Origin: a virus
DNA: 54,814 bases
Virus record (IMG/VR): IMGVR_UViG_3300033146_000595
Span: 1 to 54,814 of that record
Strand: one strand, 5' to 3'
This document shows, piece after piece, positions 16,547-23,311 of this stretch; positions within the stretch are counted from its first letter, which is position 1, and every line of letters begins with the position of its first letter. Made by a program: the position numbers and the translations under genes. The notes beneath the pieces are model-generated. The model had not been told where the DNA came from. It did not search any database and was given only the letters and a program-made list of their open reading frames with translations.

Positions 16547-16827
16547 TCTTCGATGAGGATGAGATAACAAAACATCTTACGAAGACTGAGGGTAATATCC
16601 TATACAGTTTATATGAAAAAATGTATGCTGGTAGAAGAGAGGCTGGTTATAGACCACCGGTTTGTATGGAAGACAAGATAGCGGAACGAGTAAAGAATGT
16701 ATGTGATTACAGAGCAACATTTGTTATTAGATTCGATTATAAGAGTGCTGTTGTGGTAGAAGTAGAAGACCCTCGACAAAAAAAAATAGAAGGATGCAAA
16801 ATAATTTGGGAGAACTTAGAAGGGTGA
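16510..16827 (+). CDS. Hypothetical acidic protein, 105 aa
   Basis: A soluble 105-residue protein, acidic in its N-terminal 20 residues, with an AGAGGAGG site just upstream inside the previous gene. No known motif. It is part of a tightly packed run of small genes in the replication module. Confidence 0.55.
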   Translation: MDDIIIENDTPLIFDEDEITKHLTKTEGNILYSLYEKMYAGRREAGYRPPVCMEDKIAERVKNVCDYRATFVIRFDYKSAVVVEVEDPRQKKIEGCKIIWENLEG

Positions 16828-16836
16828 AAATCAATT

Positions 16837-17202
16837 ATGACAGAAGCTTATGGTGAAAAAATAGTGGACAACTATGGAATAATAACGCGTATAGGTTTAA
16901 TGACCTTTAAAGAGGAAGGTAACCTATTAATATCGGTGAATACTTTTGATAAAGCATTGAGAAGGATTGCAAGATTAAAATTTAAAAAAATAAGAAAAAC
17001 TATTTATACGAGTAGACCTGAAAAGTTATCAGCTACTCAAAAAGAACTATATGATGCATGTGTGAAAGAAGCGATGTTGGACTGTGCTAGACGCTCTGGA
17101 TATTCTAGTTGTACTTTTAGAGTATTAGAAAAGGCGTCGGATGGCGATGTACCTTGTATCATAATAGAGAGAGCGGATGGTGGAAAAATTGGATGGCAAT
17201 AA
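16837..17202 (+). CDS. Hypothetical protein, 121 aa
   Basis: A soluble basic protein of 121 residues, unrecognised. The SD is weak (GAAGGGTG). Its end overlaps the zinc-ribbon gene at 17177 in another frame. Confidence 0.5.
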   Translation: MTEAYGEKIVDNYGIITRIGLMTFKEEGNLLISVNTFDKALRRIARLKFKKIRKTIYTSRPEKLSATQKELYDACVKEAMLDCARRSGYSSCTFRVLEKASDGDVPCIIIERADGGKIGWQ

Positions 17203-17314
17203 ATGTGTAGCTTGTGGTAGGGATATGCCTGAGGGCAATCATGTATGTAAAGAGTGTTTGAAGAAAGCTAATGTTAAACCAATAGATAATGCTGTTAAAA
17301 ATAGCAATAATTAA
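17177..17314 (+). CDS. Small zinc-ribbon protein, 45 aa
   Basis: ATG 17177 opens a 45-codon frame ending at TAA 17312-17314, overlapping the previous gene by 26 bases. The product has two CxxC pairs (CVAC and CKEC) eleven residues apart, a compact zinc ribbon, then a polar tail. AGAGAG precedes the start. Possibly a small partner of the helicase that follows 15 bases later; that is inference. Confidence 0.5.
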   Translation: MVEKLDGNKCVACGRDMPEGNHVCKECLKKANVKPIDNAVKNSNN

Positions 17315-17329
17315 TAAAGGACGTGTATT

Positions 17330-18649
17330 ATGGCAGGAGTACAATTAAGAGATTACCAATATGACGCGATTGAAAAAATGTTTAATGGATGTATCCTTAA
17401 TGGTGGTACCGGGGTTGGAAAATCTCGTACCGCTCTTGCCTATTATTATATTATGAATGGTGGTGAAGTTAATACCTCCAAACATATAAAAATGAAGGCT
17501 CGACCTAAGGATTTGTACATCATTACAACCGCTCTTAAACGGGATAAGAAAGAATGGGAGTTAGAGTTACTTAACTTTCGCATGTCTGTTGACCCTATGG
17601 AGAGTGGTTATAAGCATAAAATAGTAATAGATAGTTGGAATAATATCAAAAAGTACATGGATGCAAAAGACGCATTCTTTATTTTTGATGAGCAACGAGT
17701 TATAGGCTATGGTGCTTGGACTAAATCGTTCTTAAAAATAACCAAAGAAAACGAATGGATATTACTATCTGCTACACCGGGTGATACGTGGTCTGACTAC
17801 ATGCCCGTGTTTATAGCAAATGGATGGTATAAGAACAAAACAGATTTTGAAAGAAAGCATGCTGTGTGGTCTAGATATTCTAAATACCCAAAGATCGAAC
17901 GATGGGTTAATGAAGGAAGATTAATACGTTTGCGTAAACATATTCTGATTGAGATGGCTATGATTAGAAGTACTGTACAACATCACGAACATATAATAGT
18001 GGATTATGATAAATTACTATATGCTTCGACGGCAACAAAACGATGGAATCCATACTTAGATAAACCTATAATAAACGCAAGTGAATTTTGTTATACGTTG
18101 CGTAAGATTGTTAATAGTGATCCATCAAGGTTTTATGCGGTCATTGGTATTCTAAAGAAGAAGCCAAAGGCTATAATCTTTTACAATTATGATTATGAGC
18201 TTGGTTTATTACGACGGTTATTCGGAGACACTCATAGAATCACAGAAAAGAATAAAGACAAACAAGATAGTATTACCAAGGATGATATTCCATGGATTCA
18301 TTTAGTGGACGAGCGAATCGCGAAGTCTGAGTGGAATGGTCATCGACATGAAAAAATACCCAGTGGGGATTATTGGGCGTACCTTGTTCAATACGCTGCT
18401 GGCTCTGAGGGTTGGAACTGTGTCACTACAGACACTATTATATTCTACTCGCTGAATTATTCATATAGAGTGCTTATGCAGTCAAGCGGACGAATCGATA
18501 GGATGAATACTCCATATACGGATTTATATTACTATCATCTAACGAGCCAAAGCAAGATTGACTTGGCTATACGTAATGCTCAGAAACGTAAGAAAAAATT
18601 TAATGAAAAAGGATTCTCACCAGAATTCCTAGAGGAGGAAATAAAATAA
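17330..18649 (+). CDS. SF2 helicase (SNF2/DEAD-like)
   Basis: A 439-residue ATP-dependent helicase or translocase. Motifs in order: an LRDYQYDAIEKM-type Q region at the N-terminus, Walker A GGTGVGKS (residues 25-32), motif II FDEQR (Asp120-Glu121), motif III LLSATPG (about residue 145), and in the second RecA domain AAGSEGWN (motif V) and QSSGRIDRM (motif VI). This is the compact phage form without accessory domains. It probably remodels replication or recombination intermediates alongside the polymerase and nucleases. It overlaps the next gene by one base. Confidence 0.85.
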   Translation: MAGVQLRDYQYDAIEKMFNGCILNGGTGVGKSRTALAYYYIMNGGEVNTSKHIKMKARPKDLYIITTALKRDKKEWELELLNFRMSVDPMESGYKHKIVIDSWNNIKKYMDAKDAFFIFDEQRVIGYGAWTKSFLKITKENEWILLSATPGDTWSDYMPVFIANGWYKNKTDFERKHAVWSRYSKYPKIERWVNEGRLIRLRKHILIEMAMIRSTVQHHEHIIVDYDKLLYASTATKRWNPYLDKPIINASEFCYTLRKIVNSDPSRFYAVIGILKKKPKAIIFYNYDYELGLLRRLFGDTHRITEKNKDKQDSITKDDIPWIHLVDERIAKSEWNGHRHEKIPSGDYWAYLVQYAAGSEGWNCVTTDTIIFYSLNYSYRVLMQSSGRIDRMNTPYTDLYYYHLTSQSKIDLAIRNAQKRKKKFNEKGFSPEFLEEEIK

Positions 18650-18870
18650 TGGATGCAAAACAAAAGACATATTTAATTAATGATAAAGAAGTTACAGAAG
18701 CAGTGTTTATAAATGAATTAAATTATCAGTTGAAGTTGGAGAAGCGACAAAACATTAGCCATGGTAAATTTACACAGGATGAACTGTTTAGTGTGGTTAT
18801 GAATAATGAAAAAAAATCAACATTCTTCGAAGTGGGTAATAAGAAATTTAAATGTTATCCGAACGCATAA
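18649..18870 (+). CDS. Hypothetical protein, 73 aa
   Basis: A small soluble protein with an AGAGGAGG site inside the helicase gene end, so translationally coupled. Not recognised. Its stop overlaps the next motif copy. Confidence 0.55.
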   Translation: MDAKQKTYLINDKEVTEAVFINELNYQLKLEKRQNISHGKFTQDELFSVVMNNEKKSTFFEVGNKKFKCYPNA

Positions 18871-18893
18871 ATTACATTGCCTACTATAGAAAG
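18864..18893 (+). promoter_or_regulatory. Recurrent early promoter-like motif, copy 6
   Basis: CGCATAAATTACAT, seven bases TGCCTAC, TATAGA at 18885. The SD GGAGGA is at 18895-18900. A sigma-type start seven bases past a -10 at TATAGA would fall inside the SD, whereas a start at the G of TATAG would keep it. The motif begins inside the previous gene's last codons. Confidence 0.65.
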
Positions 18894-18906
18894 AGGAGGA
18901 GATAAA

Positions 18907-19173
18907 ATGAACGATAACAATTTTAAAAAGTTGGTTTATGCAGGATTTGGTTTGATTTTCTTAAACGGTATTAAAAATAGAGTACTACGCATCAGACGAA
19001 ACAACAAAAGGGTTGAGACAATTAATGAAATAGTTGAAACAATCAACGATGTTGGCGAGATGGGTATGGGAACTGTTGACTGTGTTAAGGAACTTACTAG
19101 AATTGTGGTAAACCATGATAAGAAAATTATTGATATTCAAAACAATCCAAAACTTAAGAAGAAGAAGGTCTAA
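18907..19173 (+). CDS. N-anchored small protein, 88 aa
   Basis: The start is ATG 18907, nine codons after AGAGGAGG context begins; a longer frame from 18877 would include the motif and SD and is rejected. A short hydrophobic segment (about residues 9-20) is followed by a basic stretch and a soluble helical domain. Function unknown. Confidence 0.6.
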   Translation: MNDNNFKKLVYAGFGLIFLNGIKNRVLRIRRNNKRVETINEIVETINDVGEMGMGTVDCVKELTRIVVNHDKKIIDIQNNPKLKKKKV

Positions 19174-19187
19174 CACAGACTTTTTTC
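19164..19187 (+). terminator. Rho-independent terminator
   Basis: AAGGTCT and AGACTTTT form a hairpin around the stop codon, with T-run 19181-19186. Confidence 0.7.
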
Positions 19188-19199
19188 TTCTATTGTTTG

Positions 19200-19229
19200 C
19201 GCAAAAAATACATTGCCTACTATAGGAGG
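19200..19229 (+). promoter_or_regulatory. Recurrent early promoter-like motif, copy 7
   Basis: CGCAAAAAATACAT, seven bases TGCCTAC, TATAGG at 19221. TATAGG runs directly into the SD (TATAGGAGG), so transcription must start no later than the first G if the SD is to be used. This copy argues most strongly against a standard -10 reading. Confidence 0.65.
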
Positions 19230-19239
19230 AATGATAGAT

Positions 19240-19422
19240 ATGAAGATTAAATTCATTAAGGATTTCGGAACCGGTGCTATAGGTATAAAGATAGGCGAAG
19301 AATTTGAGGTTGTTACTAAGAAAGAAGCAGACAAATGGAATGACTATGTACGGTATCAGATTAGGATAACCGGTATTCTGGGAGTTATTAATGTACCATC
19401 AGCATATGTAATAGAACTATAA
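19240..19422 (+). CDS. Small hypothetical protein, 60 aa
   Basis: The start is set at ATG 19240 (MKIKFIKDFG), ten bases after AGGAGG; ATG 19231 is only one base from the SD. A soluble beta-rich 60-residue protein with Gly-Ile-Lys and Gly-Glu-Glu turns, possibly SH3-like. Not recognised. Confidence 0.55.
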   Translation: MKIKFIKDFGTGAIGIKIGEEFEVVTKKEADKWNDYVRYQIRITGILGVINVPSAYVIEL

Positions 19423-19453
19423 TAGAGAGATCACAAAGGTCTTTCTATTTTAT
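19423..19453 (+). terminator. Rho-independent terminator
   Basis: AATAGAGAGATC pairs with GGTCTTTCTATT (with G-U pairs) around an ACAAA loop, then TTTT. Confidence 0.7.
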
Positions 19454-19479
19454 ATTTTAAAAAATAGAAGGAGAAAGAG

Positions 19480-19539
19480 ATGAAAAACGAAGAAAGAAAA
19501 TATTTTAGAGTATCAAGAAATGTATTAATATGGAGTTGA
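19480..19539 (+). CDS. Possible 19-residue peptide or decayed cassette
   Basis: ATG 19480 follows a strong GAAGGAG site and opens only 19 codons. The leader and first codons (19449-19491) repeat those of the zinc-ribbon gene at 1921-1963 with very few differences. This could be a short leader peptide before the 19546 gene or the remnant of a duplicated cassette. Confidence 0.3.
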   Translation: MKNEERKYFRVSRNVLIWS

Positions 19540-19545
19540 TAATAT

Positions 19546-20184
19546 ATGTGTAAAGAATTAAAAACAATCGGTATAGCAGGTGAAGGTGCCACTGGTAAAA
19601 GTGGTATGGTTGAACAAATAGTAAAGGACGTTAATGAAACATTACGTAAACGTGGAATAATAATAGCTGTATACCCAGGAATGGGACAGGATTTAATCAG
19701 TGATATTTATGATGAGTATGTTTATATGGATGTTAGTAGTCTTGATTTTTACGACTCTGATAACCACAAAACAAATACCAAAACGTATATCGAAGATGCG
19801 ATTGATATTGTGTCTGTGGAAAAAGGAAAGTATAGTGTGTGTTTTGTCGATGCTACTGATGAAATATTAGAAGCTTTGGCGTCTTTTAATGAACCATACG
19901 TTATATTCTATCCGGTAACTCCAAAAGAATCAATATTAAAAATGTTAGCTCAGATGTATGTGGCGAATCCTAGTGCTGGTCGCGCGAAGACGATAGCGGA
20001 CGTAATATTACACCACGAAGAAAGAATCAATGAATTAAGATTATATCCTAATTCAATAGGAGCATCAACGGGTATAATCAATGAGGATTTAGTGAATGAT
20101 TTGGTTTCTATGAGTTATGAAGAACGATTGCAAGTAATACGGGCATTCTCTATGATGAAAACTAGTTCGAAGAGGGGTAAATGA
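19546..20184 (+). CDS. P-loop NTPase or kinase-like protein, 212 aa
   Basis: The P-loop GEGATGKS (residues 12-19) lies right at the N-terminus, as in nucleotide kinases and RecA-fold proteins. VCFVDATDE (near residue 105) could be a Walker B strand. Later VIFYPVTPKESIL and HHEERINELR are consistent with a nucleoside or nucleotide kinase-type fold, as used in phage dNTP supply, but I cannot assign a substrate. It lies between the early cassettes and the small replication-region genes. Confidence 0.6.
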   Translation: MCKELKTIGIAGEGATGKSGMVEQIVKDVNETLRKRGIIIAVYPGMGQDLISDIYDEYVYMDVSSLDFYDSDNHKTNTKTYIEDAIDIVSVEKGKYSVCFVDATDEILEALASFNEPYVIFYPVTPKESILKMLAQMYVANPSAGRAKTIADVILHHEERINELRLYPNSIGASTGIINEDLVNDLVSMSYEERLQVIRAFSMMKTSSKRGK

Positions 20185-20185
20185 T

Positions 20186-20413
20186 ATGGTCGTGGCCCCC
20201 GAAAAGAATTGGATAACGTTTGATTACGTAAAGGGTGATATGATCGCTCATCAACCTCATGTTTTAACCAAGGGTGATAGAGTAGAGATTGATCACTTGG
20301 ATGGTGTTTATGAGGTGTATAGAGCAGATTTTTATACCGTGACCATCATTAATGTTGATACGAATGTACACCTGATCATACATATCAGAGATGTTAAAAG
20401 GGTGTGTGTGTGA
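20186..20413 (+). CDS. Hypothetical protein, 75 aa
   Basis: A small, probably beta-rich soluble protein, one base after the preceding stop. Its TGA overlaps the next ATG. Not recognised. Confidence 0.5.
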   Translation: MVVAPEKNWITFDYVKGDMIAHQPHVLTKGDRVEIDHLDGVYEVYRADFYTVTIINVDTNVHLIIHIRDVKRVCV

Positions 20414-20784
20414 TGGGACGAACATTAAGAACATTATCTGACATGCGTGCTGAACGGAGATATAAGAACGCCATCATCATTGATAATTGGCATCACTTAA
20501 AAGATTGGTATTCTAAAAATGGTCCATCAGACACACACGAGATAGTGTTTGATGATCACTCTGCTCGAATACAAGTGCGTAAAGAATTAAGAGATAAGAC
20601 TGGTTATTATGGTACGTATGGTAATCATTACCATTACCTATCAACTCATACTTTTTATGGGATGGGTATTTGGATTCAATCAACAGAACAATTATACAAA
20701 GCTGGATTCAAAGGAATCATCATTCGTAACTGGGATGCAAAAGAAGAAAATCAAGAATGGCCCAAGGAAACATGGACCAGTTAA
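20413..20784 (+). CDS. Hypothetical protein, 123 aa
   Basis: ATG 20413 overlaps the previous TGA, giving a 123-residue His/Tyr-rich soluble protein (GNHYHYL, DNWHHL). The many histidines could bind metal, but no recognised family motif is present. Confidence 0.5.
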   Translation: MGRTLRTLSDMRAERRYKNAIIIDNWHHLKDWYSKNGPSDTHEIVFDDHSARIQVRKELRDKTGYYGTYGNHYHYLSTHTFYGMGIWIQSTEQLYKAGFKGIIIRNWDAKEENQEWPKETWTS

Positions 20785-21122
20785 AAAAATACATCCTGAA
20801 CATTCGACATTTGACGGAGGAGACTCAGTTAGAGCTTAAGGAGTATGCCAATGAGTTACAGATCGATGACGAAACCTTGTGGTTTGATATTTGCATACAT
20901 AATTCAACAGAGGCCATACTAACCACCGATGACATACGTATGTTAATCACTAAGTATAGACCTAGAGCTATTGATACCTTATTAATATCATACGTTACCG
21001 TAAAAGCAATAATGCAAATTAGTGGGGTTAGTCAATACAATCCTTGGGGGGCGTATACCACACCCAAAAGAAAAAAGAAAAAAATATTTAATCAAGAAAC
21101 CAAACAATATGAATTTAAATAA
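20772..21122 (+). CDS. Hypothetical protein, 116 aa
   Basis: ATG 20772 has AAGGAA just upstream; ATG 20757 is an alternative. A mostly helical soluble protein with an acidic N-terminal half and a Lys-rich C-terminal tail (PKRKKKKIF), suggesting contact with nucleic acid. Function unknown. Confidence 0.5.
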   Translation: MDQLKKYILNIRHLTEETQLELKEYANELQIDDETLWFDICIHNSTEAILTTDDIRMLITKYRPRAIDTLLISYVTVKAIMQISGVSQYNPWGAYTTPKRKKKKIFNQETKQYEFK

Positions 21123-21206
21123 AAGGATGACTTAAAATAATTCATTGTTTACCTAAACAGGGTTTAGTAAAAACTTAAGCGTGTTTGCGCAAAAAAAGGA
21201 GAACTT

Positions 21207-21716
21207 ATGAGTAATATGAGTGAATTAGATATAGAAAGACAAGAAGCAAAGAGAGTAAGAGCGTATATAGCTAATGATATTCGAGTAGCAAGAGAAGTAT
21301 TCATTATGCAATTATGCTTAGCGTTATATGAAGAACAAGAAACTAATATAGAATTCGGAGTAACTAATTTTAGAGAGGTTATTAACGAATTCATTAAAGG
21401 TGATTCAGCAGACACATTAACTTTGGATGGAAAAATATTCTCATCCTACCTGGAAGACATCGCGTATGATGTGGGTGGCCCAGATGGAGATGATACGGCA
21501 TGCGTGTTCACGATGGTTGGGGACACGCCTCAAATCTATCCGATGAAAATGTATACGGTAACGTATGATATTAATGTGGTTCCATTAATCGTTGCTAAAG
21601 TTAGACGTGCTCAAAAATGGAAACGAGTTTCAACATTCATCGAGGCGACTAGTTTCAAAGAAGCTCGAGAAGTATTTAAAGCGGAATTCAAGAAGAATAA
21701 TTCAGATAGAAATTAA
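21207..21716 (+). CDS. Hypothetical protein, 169 aa
   Basis: ATG 21207 follows AAAGGAGA. An N-terminal helical part and a C-terminal alpha/beta unit (MYTVTYDIN...TSFKEAREVFKAEF) loosely like the small protein at 16301. It runs into a membrane-protein frame in the +1 register with no good start codon of its own. Confidence 0.55.
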   Translation: MSNMSELDIERQEAKRVRAYIANDIRVAREVFIMQLCLALYEEQETNIEFGVTNFREVINEFIKGDSADTLTLDGKIFSSYLEDIAYDVGGPDGDDTACVFTMVGDTPQIYPMKMYTVTYDINVVPLIVAKVRRAQKWKRVSTFIEATSFKEAREVFKAEFKKNNSDRN

Positions 21717-22005
21717 GAGAACCTGGACAGAAGCGTTCACGGACATATCACAGGCGTGGAAAGATTACAAATTAGATGATTGGAATAAAGTAGGTAAACC
21801 AATAGCGGTATTTTTCATCACGTTAACAAATGTTATGTATACATTAGTTATGCTTATGGGATTATTAATTATTACCATATTAATGAGCGTGGTGTTTCCC
21901 GCGTTAATCATAGTCGTTGGACCACCCATGTGGTTATTAGGATTGATATTTGAAAAGATAGTTAGAGTACTCAAGAAGAAGAGTGAGACGATAGCGGACG
22001 AATAA
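21592..22005 (+). CDS. Membrane protein with unclear start
   Basis: The frame can open at TTG 21592 but the first 35 residues look like out-of-frame translation of the previous gene. The convincing part starts near 21700 (KRTWTEAFTDISQAWKDYKL) and continues into two membrane spans (IAVFFITLTNVMYTLVMLMG and VVFPALIIVVGPPMWLLGL) and a basic tail. No ATG lies between 21592 and about 21835. Options are an ATA/ATT start, a +1 shift from 21207, or an ancestral indel. Confidence 0.5.
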   Translation: MLKLDVLKNGNEFQHSSRRLVSKKLEKYLKRNSRRIIQIEIKRTWTEAFTDISQAWKDYKLDDWNKVGKPIAVFFITLTNVMYTLVMLMGLLIITILMSVVFPALIIVVGPPMWLLGLIFEKIVRVLKKKSETIADE

Positions 22006-22020
22006 GAAAGGAGGAATCCT

Positions 22021-22221
22021 ATGATGTATAGTTATTGCGATTTATATGGGTATGGTAAACCATCTAGTTTATATGGGTATGGTAAACCATCTAGTAAGGA
22101 GTTGTATAGAGAGTACACTGAGAGTAGAACTAGAAGAATGGAGAAACCTTTTTTATACCCAGATCCGATATACAAAGACATTAGGAGTTATAGGTGTCGG
22201 AACCCAGATACTACTGATTGA
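22021..22221 (+). CDS. Small protein with tandem LYGYGKPSS repeat
   Basis: ATG 22021 after AAAGGAGG encodes 66 residues. A 27-base unit is perfectly duplicated (22041-22067 and 22068-22094), giving two copies of LYGYGKPSS; the rest is Arg/Tyr-rich. The perfect repeat suggests recent slippage. Not recognised. Confidence 0.5.
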   Translation: MMYSYCDLYGYGKPSSLYGYGKPSSKELYREYTESRTRRMEKPFLYPDPIYKDIRSYRCRNPDTTD

Positions 22222-22256
22222 AATTTAAGAAGAGTAGTTCATACAGAAGACCATAT

Positions 22257-22290
22257 AAAAAGAAGCGGCTACATAGTCTCTTCTTTTTTT
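22257..22290 (+). terminator. Rho-independent terminator
   Basis: AAAAAGAAG and CTTCTTTTT form a nine-pair stem around a 14-base loop, with a continuing T-run. It lies just before the next motif copy. Confidence 0.75.
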
Positions 22291-22294
22291 GTAA

Positions 22295-22324
22295 CGCATC
22301 AAATACATACCTCTTTATAGAAAA
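22295..22324 (+). promoter_or_regulatory. Recurrent early promoter-like motif, copy 8
   Basis: CGCATCAAATACAT, seven bases ACCTCTT, TATAGA at 22316. Start codon at 22342. Confidence 0.65.
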
Positions 22325-22341
22325 CTAAAGGAGGTTTTAAA

Positions 22342-22455
22342 ATGATTGAAGGATTAATATTTTGTACGTTATTTGTATTAGTATATGCAATAGTGAGACA
22401 CGAGTATTATAGAGACATAGATCGTAATAAAGCAGAGAAGGTTATAAGAGATTAG
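22342..22455 (+). CDS. Small membrane protein, 37 aa
   Basis: ATG 22342 after AAAGGAGG opens a 37-codon frame ending at TAG 22453-22455: a hydrophobic N-terminal half (LIFCTLFVLVYAIV) and a polar tail (YYRDIDRNKAEK). Flanked by its own motif copy and hairpin, it is the most compact complete cassette in the window. Confidence 0.6.
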   Translation: MIEGLIFCTLFVLVYAIVRHEYYRDIDRNKAEKVIRD

Positions 22456-22475
22456 GGAAATTTACATATTCCCTT
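22453..22475 (+). terminator. Hairpin terminator
   Basis: AGGGAA and TTCCCT pair across a loop of about nine bases at the stop codon, with a pyrimidine/T-rich tail to about 22483. Confidence 0.65.
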
Positions 22476-22483
22476 TCTTTTTT

Positions 22484-22513
22484 CGCACATATTACATGGT
22501 CCATAATAGAAAG
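22484..22513 (+). promoter_or_regulatory. Recurrent early promoter-like motif, copy 9
   Basis: CGCACATATTACAT, seven bases GGTCCAT, AATAGA at 22505 (A for T at the first position of the TATAGA block). Start codon at 22532. Confidence 0.6.
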
Positions 22514-22531
22514 AAAAAGGAGGAATAAATT

Positions 22532-22828
22532 ATGAAAGAGGAATTTTTAAAAGTTATACCAGCCATACCAAATGGCAAGGGAACGATTATGATGTATCTA
22601 CACAGTAATGGTAAAACACATCCGACCGGATTAGAATTCGCAACTTTAGAGTTAGCCGATAAATATTCAGACATCATTGGAGATGTTGTGGATGATTGGG
22701 TTAGAACTGAGGTTCTTATCAATAGGGGACGAGGTATGTTACTAGGTGTTGGTATTGGAGTGATTGGTATTGGAGTAGTATTATTGGTTAAAAAACTTAA
22801 AAAGAATAAACTTGAACAGGATATTTAA
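22532..22828 (+). CDS. C-anchored small protein, 98 aa
   Basis: A soluble N-terminal domain of about 65 residues (contains GNGKTHPTGLEF-like and DVVDDWV segments) followed by a Gly/Val-rich span (about residues 70-88) and a Lys tail. AAAGGAGG site; own motif and terminator. I recall similar C-anchored proteins in Bacillota phages. Function unknown. Confidence 0.6.
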   Translation: MKEEFLKVIPAIPNGKGTIMMYLHSNGKTHPTGLEFATLELADKYSDIIGDVVDDWVRTEVLINRGRGMLLGVGIGVIGIGVVLLVKKLKKNKLEQDI

Positions 22829-22848
22829 CATATCCTTTTCTTTTTTTA
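22817..22848 (+). terminator. Rho-independent terminator
   Basis: AGGATAT and ATATCCT pair across TTAAC, followed by TTTTCTTTTTTT. It marks the end of the early cassette region. Confidence 0.75.
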
Positions 22849-22906
22849 TTTACGCAAACACTGGTAAAAAAGACGAATCATACACCGTGGAGTTTACCTA
22901 ATAAAG

Positions 22907-23125
22907 CCCTGTCACTTTTGTGTCAATTATCAATATATAAATGACATATTCATTGATATTCGCACAATATAATAATATAACAGTAAAAAACATCTTTTTG
23001 TGTCACTTTTGTGTCACTTTTGTGTCACTTTTCGGGAAGGAATTGACATGGAGTTTGGGTAATAATACGGGGTGTTTAGGTAATTCTCACGGTGTGTGTA
23101 TGGGTTTGTGTCACTTATGTCACTT
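22907..23125 (+). repeat. Iteron-like 11-bp repeats in non-coding DNA
   Basis: The unit TTGTGTCACTT occurs three times head to tail (22998-23008, 23009-23019, 23020-23030). Related units lie at 22907-22917, 22918-22928, 23106-23116 and about 23116-23125. An inverted relative (TTTGACACAAA) is near 23189. The 11-base period places units on one DNA face. The 463-base interval 22849-23311 has no convincing gene; the frame at 22941-23150 arises from the repeats and lacks an SD. A candidate replication origin or regulator-binding array; the role is inferred. Confidence 0.6.
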
Positions 23126-23208
23126 TTATTTATATATTAATTTAAAATAAAATATTAATATAAGATTAACTTAGAAAAGTTTTTGACATTTGACACAAAT
23201 GATAGTGT

Positions 23209-23238
23209 CGCACTAAATACATAGTCTTTTATAGAGAG
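23209..23238 (+). promoter_or_regulatory. Recurrent early promoter-like motif, copy 10
   Basis: CGCACTAAATACAT, seven bases AGTCTTT, TATAGA at 23230. The last copy seen on the map, 82 bases before the VRR-NUC gene, so it would drive the nuclease pair and possibly the RNA polymerase-like gene. Confidence 0.6.
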
Positions 23239-23311
23239 AAGAGAGTATATTGCCGAAAAAGTGGTATACATTTATTTTTACATTTTACTCAGTTAGAGAA
23301 GGCGGAGATGT

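Noticed and set aside
20609-20839. A 76-codon frame overlapping the 20413 and 20772 genes
   Set aside because: It is an out-of-frame shadow without an SD; both overlapped genes have better starts and coupling.
22941-23150. A 69-codon frame in the repeat-rich gap, with several Cys and His
   Set aside because: It has no SD, and its Cys/His/Phe content comes from translating the TTGTGTCACTT repeats. Better explained as non-coding.
1291-23238. The recurrent motif as ordinary sigma-A promoters with TATAGA as the -10
   Set aside because: No consistent -35 box lies at 16-18 bases, the conserved ATTACAT would sit in the spacer, and in two copies the implied start would destroy the SD. Not excluded, but less likely.
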